Positions 1 through 5,463 of a stretch of DNA of 7,305 bases are shown here, in pieces (position 1 is the stretch's first letter; the number at the start of each line of letters is the position of its first letter). The stretch lies in contig PLFA01000071.1 in the NCBI GenBank assembly GCA_003136615.1, positions 255-7,559 of the forward strand. The letters are read 5' to 3'. Made by a program: the position numbers and the translations under genes. Source of the stretch: Caulobacteraceae bacterium (GTDB lineage Bacteria; Pseudomonadota; Alphaproteobacteria; Caulobacterales; Caulobacteraceae). The notes beneath the pieces were generated by a model that was not told the DNA's origin, ran no database searches, and worked only from the letters and a program-made list of their open reading frames with translations.

Positions 1-871
1 CGGCCATGGCCAGGGGGTTGCCGCCATAGGTAGAGCCATGGGCCCCCACGCCCATGCCGCTGGCCGCCTTGGTCGTCGCCAGGCATGCGCCGACGGGAAA
101 GCCGTCACCCAGGGCCTTTGCCACGCACATGATGTCCGGCGCGGCGTCCTTGGCCCATTCGTGCGCGAAAAGGCGACCGGTGCGGCCGAGGCCACATTGA
201 ATCTCGTCATAGATCAGCAGAACGCCCCGCTCATCGCAAAGCTTGCGCAGCGCGGTGAGGCAGACCTCGGGGAGGGCGCGGGCGCCGCCCTCACCCTGAA
301 CCGGCTCGATGATCACGGCCGCGGTTGTGGGGCCGATGGCCGCGTCCAGGGCCGCGTGGTCGCCGAAGGGCAGGCTGATATAGCCCGGCAGGGCGGGGCC
401 AAAACCTTCGACATAGGCCGGGTTGCCAGCCGCATAGACCGCCGCATAGCTGCGCCCGTGAAAAGCGCCTTCGAAGCCGATGATGTCGATCCGCTCCGCA
501 TCGCCCCGGGCCCAGTGATATTTGCGGGCCATTTTCAGGGCGCACTCCACCGCCTCGGTGCCGGAATTGGTGAAGAAAACCACATCGGCGAAGGTGGCGG
601 CGCAGAGGCGCGTGGCCAGTTCCTCCTGGCCGGGAATGCGGAAGATATTCGAGACGTGCCAGAGCTTCTCAGCCTGCGCCTTCAGGGCCGCCACCAGCTT
701 CGGGTGAGCATGGCCCAGGCCCGTGGTGGCGATGCCCGCCACGCAATCCAGATAGGCTTCGCCCTCGGCCGTGTAGAGACGCGCGCCCTCCCCTCGCTCG
801 AACGCCAGGGGCGCGCGATTATAGACGCCCAGAATATGGTCTGTAGGCGTTGCGAGGGCGGTGTCGGACAT
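1..871 (-). CDS. argD: Acetylornithine/succinyldiaminopimelate aminotransferase, 5' part (partial)
   Basis: This is a PLP-dependent class III aminotransferase. ArgD converts N-acetylglutamate semialdehyde to N-acetylornithine in arginine synthesis and usually also serves the succinyl-DAP step of lysine synthesis; it is cytosolic and homodimeric. My translation of the minus strand gives 290 residues and runs off the left edge. Visible motifs are NSGTEA (residues 102-107, PLP phosphate binding), FHGR (137-140), EPVQGEGG (189-196), [12 protein letters not shown] (221-232, with Asp222 for the pyridine nitrogen), AKALGDG (251-257, with Lys252 the Schiff-base lysine) and HGSTYGGNP (278-286). About a quarter of the protein, at the C-terminus, lies outside the window. 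The start at 871 is backed by GGAGG about 10 nt upstream and by the MSDTA-type N-terminus. One small oddity is GDG after the lysine, where GGG or GNG is commoner. It has its own candidate promoter and is separated from the upstream permease gene by a repeat, so it is probably transcribed independently. The family call is very secure. Confidence 0.96.
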   Translation of the reverse strand, partial: MSDTALATPTDHILGVYNRAPLAFERGEGARLYTAEGEAYLDCVAGIATTGLGHAHPKLVAALKAQAEKLWHVSNIFRIPGQEELATRLCAATFADVVFFTNSGTEAVECALKMARKYHWARGDAERIDIIGFEGAFHGRSYAAVYAAGNPAYVEGFGPALPGYISLPFGDHAALDAAIGPTTAAVIIEPVQGEGGARALPEVCLTALRKLCDERGVLLIYDEIQCGLGRTGRLFAHEWAKDAAPDIMCVAKALGDGFPVGACLATTKAASGMGVGAHGSTYGGNPLAMA

Positions 872-948
872 GGATGAGCGGCCTCCATCGAAAGGACCCC
901 ATCGCGCCAATGCGGCGAAACAAGGCAAATCCCATCAGGAAGCGCGGC

Positions 949-977
949 GTTCTCGTCTCGGCGCGCGCGGATGTCAA
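949..977 (-). promoter_or_regulatory. Candidate sigma-70 type promoter for argD
   Basis: Reading the minus strand, a perfect TTGACA (972-977) is followed after 17 bp by GAGAAC (949-954), a weak -10 with 3 of 6 consensus bases. A start site here would leave a leader of about 70 nt before the argD ATG. Alphaproteobacterial -10 elements are often degenerate, so the -35 and the spacing carry the call. No operator could be assigned. Confidence 0.35.
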
Positions 978-990
978 TGCGCCTCTTAAG

Positions 991-1076
991 GGAGCGTGGG
1001 CGTCCTCGCCCGCGTCTTGATCGACGCCGTGAGCCGATAGCTTGCAAGAAAACCGCGGGCGAGACCCCCGCGCTCC
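991..1076. repeat. REP-like imperfect inverted repeat pair
   Basis: A 24-nt arm (991-1014) and a 23-nt arm (1054-1076) are reverse complements of each other apart from one gap and two mismatches, with a 39-nt spacer between them. Each arm is itself nearly palindromic around a GCGGGCG/CGCCCGC core, so it can fold alone or with its partner. This is the form of REP/BIME-type intergenic repeats. It begins about 10 nt beyond the permease stop codon and lies upstream of argD. There is no T-run, so it is not a classic intrinsic terminator, but it could protect the permease mRNA 3' end or weaken read-through into argD. Whether it is dispersed in the genome cannot be seen from one copy. Confidence 0.6.
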
Positions 1077-1096
1077 GAAGACGCCCTCAGGTCTTC
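1077..1096 (-). other. Small hairpin around the permease stop codon
   Basis: GAAGAC (1077-1082) and GTCTTC (1091-1096) form a perfect 6-bp stem with an 8-nt loop. On the minus strand the TGA stop of the permease gene (1087-1089) lies in the loop. It abuts the REP-like repeat, so the permease transcript would end in two or three consecutive stem-loops. No function is assigned, and a stem this short can occur by chance. Confidence 0.3.
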
Positions 1097-1914
1097 AGCC
1101 GATACCCACTGGCGAACATCCAGTGGCAGACGGCCCAGAGAACGGCGGTAAGCACTGCGGTGCTGATCACGCCGACCAGGATCGAGCCATCCGCCTGGGC
1201 GATGAACCCGTAGCGAAATCCGGCGATCAGATAGAAAAACGGGTTGAATTTCGAGGCCGTGCGGAAGGGCTCGGGCAGACTGGAGACCAGATAAAAGGTG
1301 CCCGACAGGAAGGTCATGGGCATGATGATGAAATTGCTCACCGCCGCGATGTGATCGAACTTCACCGACCAGATGGCCGCCATGATGCCCAGAAGGCCCA
1401 TGATGAGAGAGGCGCCGAGGCCAAAATAGATCACTGCCCAGAGATGGACGATGTGAAGGCTGGCGAAGGGCAGCACCGCCAGAGCCGTCACCGCCCCCAC
1501 GACGATCCCCCGCGTGGCCGCGCCCAGGGCGAAAGCCGCCACCTGTTCGGTGGGGGAGAGCGGCGGGGTGAGAAAGTCGCTCATCAGACCGTTCATCTTG
1601 GCCTGGAGCAAGCTGGAGGATGAATTGGAAAAGGCGTTGGCGAGAACCTGCATCATGATCAGGCCGGGCGCGATGAAGGCCGCGAAAGGAACCCCTTCAA
1701 TGGGTGGGCGCGCGCCGCGCACGGCCACCACGAACACCATCATATAGAGAAGGGCGGTGACCACCGGCGCGAGAAGCGTCTGGGTTCCCACCTTCCAGAA
1801 ACGGCGAACCTCGCGGAGATAGAGGGTCTTCAGGCCCTCCCAATTGGCGCCGCGATATTCCCGCGGGGGCGGCGGCGCGAGGGCTTCGGCCAGCATGTCC
1901 TTCATGATCCCCAT
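1087..1914 (-). CDS. ABC-2 type transporter permease (YadH/DrrB-like)
   Basis: This is an integral inner-membrane permease of 275 aa, the usual length for the ABC-2 family, whose members export polysaccharides, lipids, drugs or unknown substrates with a separate ATPase. It has a cytoplasmic N-terminus with an amphipathic stretch (about 25-45) and about six hydrophobic segments (about 46-66, 78-97, 124-148, 156-183, 192-212, 246-268). The family signature is clear: a hydrophobic run, then FLSGTFYLVSSLPEP (202-216), NPFFYLI (224-230) and FRYGF (233-237). Substrate cannot be read from the sequence. The start is uncertain because Met1, Met4 and Met7 all lie within 20 bases and none has a strong Shine-Dalgarno sequence. 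No ATP-binding subunit is adjacent: upstream is the divergent gcrA and downstream is argD, so its partner must be encoded elsewhere. The family call is secure and the function open. Confidence 0.9.
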   Translation of the reverse strand: MGIMKDMLAEALAPPPPREYRGANWEGLKTLYLREVRRFWKVGTQTLLAPVVTALLYMMVFVVAVRGARPPIEGVPFAAFIAPGLIMMQVLANAFSNSSSSLLQAKMNGLMSDFLTPPLSPTEQVAAFALGAATRGIVVGAVTALAVLPFASLHIVHLWAVIYFGLGASLIMGLLGIMAAIWSVKFDHIAAVSNFIIMPMTFLSGTFYLVSSLPEPFRTASKFNPFFYLIAGFRYGFIAQADGSILVGVISTAVLTAVLWAVCHWMFASGYRLKT

Positions 1915-1971
1915 GTGAGCGCGCGCGGGCCGCCGTGCAAGCGCCCAAGCGTTGATCTAAATGTTGATGTC

Positions 1972-1980
1972 TGTGGATGA
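1972..1980 (-). promoter_or_regulatory. Putative DnaA box in the gcrA upstream region
   Basis: The minus strand reads TCATCCACA, one mismatch from the consensus DnaA box TTATCCACA. It lies about 145 bp before the gcrA start codon, inside the divergent intergenic region. In Caulobacter crescentus DnaA is known to activate gcrA transcription, so the site is in a functionally sensible place. Binding is inferred. Confidence 0.5.
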
Positions 1981-1993
1981 ATGCATGGCGCCT

Positions 1994-2022
1994 ATTGTAT
2001 GCTAGGGAAAGGTGGCAGACGA
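1994..2022 (-). promoter_or_regulatory. Possible promoter for the ABC-2 permease
   Basis: On the minus strand TACAAT (1994-1999) matches the sigma-70 -10 at 5 of 6 positions, with a poor -35 (TCGTCT, 2017-2022) at 17-bp spacing. On the plus strand the overlapping TATGCT (1998-2003) could be a -10 for gcrA, but no good -35 is visible for it. The two genes may therefore share a compact divergent promoter next to the DnaA box. This is a weak call. Confidence 0.25.
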
Positions 2023-2077
2023 TATGTTGTGTCACCTCGTCGCGCAGGCGGAGAGAGGCACAATATCTAGTCGGTGA

Positions 2078-2093
2078 CGCCCGCCTCCGGGCG
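2078..2093 (+). other. GC-only hairpin in the gcrA leader with anti-Shine-Dalgarno loop
   Basis: CGCCCG (2078-2083) pairs perfectly with CGGGCG (2088-2093) across a CCTC loop. The loop plus the next base read CCTCC (2084-2088), complementary to GGAGG of the gcrA ribosome binding site 25 bases further on. The segment could fold alone or pair with the ribosome binding site. If the gcrA promoter lies upstream (near 2000), this is in the 5' leader. The structure is seen in the sequence, and a regulatory role is inference. Confidence 0.35.
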
Positions 2094-2112
2094 GCGCCGT
2101 CGCGAGCCAAAC

Positions 2113-2118
2113 GGAGGG
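2113..2118 (+). promoter_or_regulatory. Ribosome binding site of gcrA
   Basis: GGAGGG lies 7 nt before the ATG at 2126. It selects that ATG over the in-frame TTG at 2120, which would be only one base away from this site. Confidence 0.8.
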
Positions 2119-2125
2119 CTTGAGA

Positions 2126-2641
2126 ATGGGCTGGACCGACGAGCGAGTGGAAACCCTGAAGGCGCTGTGGTTGGACGGCCTGTCGGCCAGCCAGATCGCC
2201 AAGCAGCTAGGCGGGGTGACCCGCAACGCGGTGATTGGCAAGGTTCACCGCCTGGGCCTCTCAGGCCGCGCCACGCCGTCTCAGCCCAGTCCCGTGGCCT
2301 TCAAGCCGCCGCGCACCCGCCCCGCGGCGCCGAGCCCCGTCATTCACCGCCGCCCCTCGCCCCCGCCGCAGCCCCTCGAGGACATGCGCCCGGCGCCGGA
2401 GCTGCGCCTGAGCCCCCGGATCGAAGAGCCGGGCGAGGCCACGGTCCTCACCCTTGGCCGGCACATGTGCAAATGGCCGATCGGCGATCCGTCCAGCTCG
2501 GAATTCACCTTCTGCGGCCGGCGCGCGGCGGATGAGCGGCCCTACTGCGTGGAGCACGCCAAACTCGCCTATCAGCCACAGCAGTCCAAGAAAAAGGCGG
2601 GCTCCAACGAGCTGGCCAGGTCGCTCCGCCGGTATATCTAG
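2126..2641 (+). CDS. gcrA: Cell-cycle transcriptional regulator GcrA
   Basis: GcrA is an alphaproteobacterial sigma-70 cofactor that binds near CcrM-methylated GANTC sites and stimulates cell-cycle promoters during S phase. This copy has 171 aa, the normal length. The N-terminal helix-turn-helix domain (about 1-48) contains WTDERV (3-8), WLDGLSASQIAKQLGGVTRN (15-34) and IGKVHRLGLSGR (37-48), all close to the Caulobacter protein. A proline- and arginine-rich linker spans about 50-100. The sigma-interacting domain (about 104-171) carries VLTLG, CKWPIGDP (115-122), FCGRR (129-133), YCVEH (140-144) and the terminal RSLRRYI. Cys115, Cys130, Cys141 and His144 form a cluster that looks metal-binding, which is inference. 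The start is ATG 2126, fixed by GGAGGG and by the conserved MGWTDERV. It is divergent from the permease and followed after 70 bp by xseA on the same strand. The upstream DnaA box fits known DnaA control of gcrA. The identification is very secure. Confidence 0.97.
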   Translation: MGWTDERVETLKALWLDGLSASQIAKQLGGVTRNAVIGKVHRLGLSGRATPSQPSPVAFKPPRTRPAAPSPVIHRRPSPPPQPLEDMRPAPELRLSPRIEEPGEATVLTLGRHMCKWPIGDPSSSEFTFCGRRAADERPYCVEHAKLAYQPQQSKKKAGSNELARSLRRYI

Positions 2642-2666
2642 GACCGCGCCCGCCGAGGGGCCGTGA

Positions 2667-2684
2667 CGCGGCGCTGGCGCCGTG
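2667..2684 (+). terminator. GC-rich hairpin between gcrA and xseA
   Basis: Bases 2667-2673 can pair with 2678-2684 (seven pairs including one G-U) around a CTGG loop, 25 bp after the gcrA stop. No T-run follows; the downstream bases are G-rich. It may be a weak pause, a 3'-end stabiliser or chance in GC-rich DNA. Confidence 0.2.
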
Positions 2685-2702
2685 GCGGGGTTGGCCTAAG
2701 AT

Positions 2703-2726
2703 CGCGAGATCATGACCGATCTCGCG
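2703..2726 (+). other. Perfect 9-bp hairpin with the xseA start codon in its loop
   Basis: CGCGAGATC (2703-2711) and GATCTCGCG (2718-2726) are exact reverse complements. The 6-nt loop ATGACC begins with the xseA start codon. No Shine-Dalgarno sequence is visible in the preceding 20 bases. The structure is plain in the sequence. Its effect on initiation, such as exposing the AUG, slowing it or acting in a leaderless mRNA, is inference. Confidence 0.5.
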
Positions 2727-4145
2727 CCGCCGATCTCGGATGCAGACGCCCCCGCGTCGAACGCCGAACCCTATAGCGTCTCTGAGCTGGCCTTCGCCCT
2801 CAAGCGGACCATCGAGTCGGCCTATGGCTTCGTGCGTTTGCGTGGGGAGCTCTCCAAGGTCACCTTCCACGGCAATGGCCATGTCTATCTGGATCTGAAG
2901 GACGACAAGGCCTGCATCTCCGGCGTGATCTGGAAGGGGCAGGTCCGGGGCCTGGCCGTCCGCCCGGAAACAGGCCTCGAGGTCATCGTCACCGGCCGCG
3001 TGACCACCTATCCCGGCCGCTCCCAATATCAGATCATCATCGAGACCATGTCCCCGGCGGGCGTGGGCGCGCTCCTCGCCCAGCTTGAGCGGTTGAAGGC
3101 GCGGTTGATGGCCGAGGGCCTGTTCGATCCCGCCCGCAAGCGCGCCCTCCCCTCCCTGCCGGCTGTCATCGGGGTCATCACCAGTCCCACCGGGGCGGTG
3201 ATCCGCGACATTCTGCACCGGATCGCCGAGCGCTGGCCCTGCCACGTCGTGGTCTGGCCCGTGGTGGTGCAGGGCGATCAGGCCGCGCCCCAGATCATCG
3301 CCGCGATCCAAGGCTTCGGCATGCTTCCCGCCGACGGCCCGATCCCCCGGCCCGATCTGATCATCGTCGCCCGGGGCGGGGGCTCGGTTGAAGATCTTTG
3401 GCCCTTCAATGACGAGGCCCTGGCCCGGGCGGCGGCGGCCTCGCCGATCGCCCTCGTCTCCGCGGTCGGCCACGAGACCGACACGACCCTCATCGACTTC
3501 GCCGCCGACCGCCGCGCCCCCACGCCCACCGGAGCGGCCGAAATGGTGACTCCAGTGCGCGCCGAGCTGATGAGGGCTCTGGCGGATCAGGAGAGGCGTC
3601 TGAGCGCCGCCGTCCAGCGCCGGGTGGAGCGGGGCCGAGGGCGGCTGGCCGAAGCCGCCGCGCGATTACCCCGTGCGCCTGACCTCCTCGCCATCGCCAC
3701 CCAGAGGCTGGACCTTGCCGCCGGTCGCCTGGAAGCGGCCCTGGGCGCGGGCGTCGCCGCGCATCGACACCAACTGACCGTCATTGCCGCGCGGCTCCGG
3801 CCAGGCCTACTGGAGCGGGCCAACGCTGAACGGAGCCGAAACCTGGCGAGCCTTGGCGCCCGCCTGACGCCCTTGGCCCAGCGGAGGATCCAGCGCCTCG
3901 CTGAGCGCTTGGCCAGCATGGCGCAGGTCCATGCCTCCCTCGATCCCAAGGGCCCCCTCAAACGCGGCTTCGCCATGATCAAACACGCGGATGGTCGGCT
4001 GGCGAGGTCCGCGGCGAGCCTGACGGCGGGCGAGGCGGTGGCCCTGGAGTTCCATGATGGCGAGCGCGCCGCGGTGGTGGAGGGCGCCCCGCCCCGGCTC
4101 CGCAAATCCGCGCCCATGGCCAGCGATCAGGGACAGTTGTTCTAA
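2712..4145 (+). CDS. xseA: Exodeoxyribonuclease VII large subunit
   Basis: XseA is the catalytic subunit of exonuclease VII, which with several copies of XseB degrades single-stranded DNA from either end in repair and recombination. This protein has 477 aa against about 456 in E. coli. The N-terminal OB fold (about 21-115) begins [15 protein letters not shown] and includes [10 protein letters not shown] and GHVYLDLKD. The nuclease core (about 150-280) carries [13 protein letters not shown] (154-166), [16 protein letters not shown] (219-234) and [22 protein letters not shown], where Arg221, His254 and Asp257 match the conserved catalytic set. A long helical coiled-coil region (about 283-405) is followed by the conserved C-terminal segment from [10 protein letters not shown] (411-420). 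The start is the only ATG that leaves a full OB fold. It lacks a Shine-Dalgarno sequence and sits in a hairpin loop. xseB is not in this window. DUF2093 follows after 30 bp and is probably co-transcribed; gcrA lies 70 bp upstream. Confidence 0.97.
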   Translation: MTDLAPPISDADAPASNAEPYSVSELAFALKRTIESAYGFVRLRGELSKVTFHGNGHVYLDLKDDKACISGVIWKGQVRGLAVRPETGLEVIVTGRVTTYPGRSQYQIIIETMSPAGVGALLAQLERLKARLMAEGLFDPARKRALPSLPAVIGVITSPTGAVIRDILHRIAERWPCHVVVWPVVVQGDQAAPQIIAAIQGFGMLPADGPIPRPDLIIVARGGGSVEDLWPFNDEALARAAAASPIALVSAVGHETDTTLIDFAADRRAPTPTGAAEMVTPVRAELMRALADQERRLSAAVQRRVERGRGRLAEAAARLPRAPDLLAIATQRLDLAAGRLEAALGAGVAAHRHQLTVIAARLRPGLLERANAERSRNLASLGARLTPLAQRRIQRLAERLASMAQVHASLDPKGPLKRGFAMIKHADGRLARSAASLTAGEAVALEFHDGERAAVVEGAPPRLRKSAPMASDQGQLF

Positions 4146-4175
4146 CCTGCCTTGGCGGGCTAAAGAGAGCTGATC

Positions 4176-4397
4176 ATGAACGCTTATGACAAGCATCTCT
4201 CCGGCGGCGCCGATATCGCCATTGTGCGCTATGGCGATGGCGAGCTGACAGTTCTGCGGCCGGGTCTTTTCGTACTCTGCGCCGTTTCCGGCCAGAAAAT
4301 CCCTCTGGATGATCTGCGCTATTGGAACCCGGTCCTGCAGGAAGCCTATGCGGGAGCGCCTGAGGCGCTCGAACGCTTCAAGCAGCTGAACCCTTAG
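4176..4397 (+). CDS. DUF2093 family small protein
   Basis: This is a 73-aa protein that I recognise as DUF2093, a family of small alphaproteobacterial proteins of unknown function. Family-like features are the N-terminal MNAYDK and GGADIAIVRYGDGEL (10-24), followed by RPGLFVLCAVSGQKIPL (28-44) and LRYWNPVLQEAYA (47-59). There is no signal peptide, and the hydrophobic run around 31-37 is too short for a membrane span. Cys35 is the only cysteine. A purine-rich AAAGAGAG lies 6-13 nt before the ATG as a modest ribosome binding site. It starts 30 bp after xseA on the same strand, so it is likely in the xseA operon; I recall this pairing as recurrent in alphaproteobacteria but cannot verify it here. 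Its last 20 bases overlap the convergent acyltransferase gene. Function unknown. Confidence 0.85.
   Translation: MNAYDKHLSGGADIAIVRYGDGELTVLRPGLFVLCAVSGQKIPLDDLRYWNPVLQEAYAGAPEALERFKQLNP
4354..4370 (-). terminator. Hairpin just after the acyltransferase stop codon
   Basis: GAGCGCC (4354-4360) and GGCGCTC (4364-4370) form a perfect 7-bp stem with a TGA loop. For the minus-strand acyltransferase transcript it begins 7 nt past the stop codon, where a terminator or 3'-end stabiliser would be expected, although no T-run follows. It lies wholly inside the DUF2093 coding sequence on the other strand, so those codons must also encode APEALER there. Confidence 0.35.
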
Positions 4398-5328
4398 TTT
4401 CAAGCGCCGCATAGGCCCCAAGCCTTGCATAAGACTGGGCTGGCCAGCGGCGATGCATCCACCACCATTCGCCGGGCCGCTCGCGCACCCGCGCCTCGAT
4501 ATAGGCGTTGATTGCCCAGACCCCCTCGGCGATCGCCTCCGCGCGCTCGGCGTTGGGGTCGAGCGCGATGGGCTCGTGGATCACAACGCGGAAGCGCGCG
4601 CCGCGCGTGCGCTGAATGGCCATGGGCTGCAGAACGCATCCGAATTTCAGGGCCAGGCGCACCCCGGCCGGCAGGGTCATCACATCGCGGCCGAAGAAGA
4701 CGCCGGCCACGCCGCCGTCATATCTCTGGTCGTTGAGCATGGCGATGGAGCGACCGGCGCGCAAGGATTCCAGAAGATCGCGCGCACCCTCGGCGCCCTT
4801 GGGGGCGAGAAGCTTCACGCCATAGCGGAAGCGACCCTCCTTGATCCGGCGATCCACGTAAGGATTGTTGGCCGCGCGATAGGTGATGTCGCAATCGATG
4901 CCCGCGGCCAGGATCACCGCGGCCATGATCTCGATATTTGAAAAATGGCCCGAGATCAGCACTGCCGGGCGCCCTGAGTTCGCGATGGCCGTCAGGCGCT
5001 CGAAGCCTTCCACCTCCACGCGGCCGCTGGCGGGAGTCAGGCGGTCGGCGATGGGAAACTCGAAGATATAGCGGCCGAAATTCTCCCACTGGTCGGCGGC
5101 GATGCGCCGCCGCTCATCCTCCGCCATATCGGGGAAAGCCAGACGCAGGTTCTGGAGCGCGGTGCGATGGGCGCCTGTCAGCGGGCCCAGACGCCGACCC
5201 AGCCAGCCCCCGAGGGCGGATGACGCGTTTGGCGGGAAACGTCTGATCAGAAAGCTGAACAGGTCATAGCCCGCCGCCTCAAGACGCCAGATCAGATCGC
5301 GCGCGAAGGCGTGGCGGGGCTTGGCCAT
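4378..5328 (-). CDS. lpxL: Lipid A biosynthesis lauroyl/late acyltransferase (LpxL/HtrB family)
   Basis: Members of this family add a secondary acyl chain to the lipid A precursor at the inner membrane. This protein has 316 aa, the usual length. The catalytic HX4E motif is present as GHFSNIE (127-133; His128, Glu133), and downstream blocks include YRAANNPYVDRRIKEGR (150-166), AMLNDQRYDGGVAGVFFG (196-213) and the C-terminal PGEWWWMHRRW (285-295), all typical. The N-terminal 20-50 region is amphipathic or weakly hydrophobic, fitting membrane association. AGGA lies 4 nt before the ATG at 5328. Which acyl chain and which position (LpxL, LpxM or another late acyltransferase) cannot be told from sequence, so the symbol is provisional. 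It is divergent from the alcohol dehydrogenase gene (135-bp gap) and overlaps the DUF2093 gene tail-to-tail by 20 bp. Confidence 0.9.
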   Translation of the reverse strand: MAKPRHAFARDLIWRLEAAGYDLFSFLIRRFPPNASSALGGWLGRRLGPLTGAHRTALQNLRLAFPDMAEDERRRIAADQWENFGRYIFEFPIADRLTPASGRVEVEGFERLTAIANSGRPAVLISGHFSNIEIMAAVILAAGIDCDITYRAANNPYVDRRIKEGRFRYGVKLLAPKGAEGARDLLESLRAGRSIAMLNDQRYDGGVAGVFFGRDVMTLPAGVRLALKFGCVLQPMAIQRTRGARFRVVIHEPIALDPNAERAEAIAEGVWAINAYIEARVRERPGEWWWMHRRWPAQSYARLGAYAALETKGSAA

Positions 5329-5376
5329 GGCGTCCTGCTACCGCAAACGCCCCTCCGGCGAAATCACTGGATCGGC

Positions 5377-5392
5377 GCCGTGAGGCCGTGAG
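5377..5392 (+). repeat. Tandem direct repeat, two 8-bp units, in the lpxL-ADH divergent gap
   Basis: GCCGTGAG occurs twice with no gap (5377-5384, 5385-5392) in the 135-bp divergent intergenic region, about 72 bp before the alcohol dehydrogenase start. It might be an operator, but I can match it to no known regulator. No convincing -35/-10 pair was found for either gene in this gap. Confidence 0.3.
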
Positions 5393-5463
5393 TAGTTTCC
5401 GGCGGCGCCCAGAGACGGGTCGCGGGCCTAGGTTATCGGGATACGAAGACCTGGAGCGACGCC

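Noticed and set aside
38..877. Long plus-strand open frame of 279 codons over argD
   Set aside because: It is the mirror of argD. The minus strand gives an unbroken, motif-complete aminotransferase, while this translation is low-complexity Gly/Ala/Arg/His typical of antisense GC-rich frames.
1952..1968. TTGAT repeated at 12-bp interval upstream of gcrA, resembling a CtrA box
   Set aside because: The CtrA site needs TTAA-N7-TTAA; here the half-sites are TTGA with 8 bases between, so both the bases and the spacing are wrong.
1915..2125. Possible CcrM methylation site (GANTC) in the gcrA promoter region
   Set aside because: I checked every GA in this stretch and none continues as GANTC. GANTC sites elsewhere (for example 5593-5597 and 5722-5726) lie inside coding sequence, not promoters.
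2120..2125. TTG at 2120 as the gcrA start
   Set aside because: It would be one base from the GGAGGG ribosome binding site. ATG 2126 has 7-nt spacing and gives the conserved family N-terminus.
2505..3473. Minus-strand open frame of 322 codons across gcrA and xseA
   Set aside because: It runs antisense to two clear genes, spans their intergenic gap and has a His/Asp/Gly-rich shadow composition with no family motif.
4146..4159. CCTGCC-TT-GGCGGG inverted repeat between xseA and DUF2093 as a terminator
   Set aside because: The loop would be only 2-4 nt, one pair is G-U, and there is no T-run. DUF2093 follows closely and seems co-transcribed.
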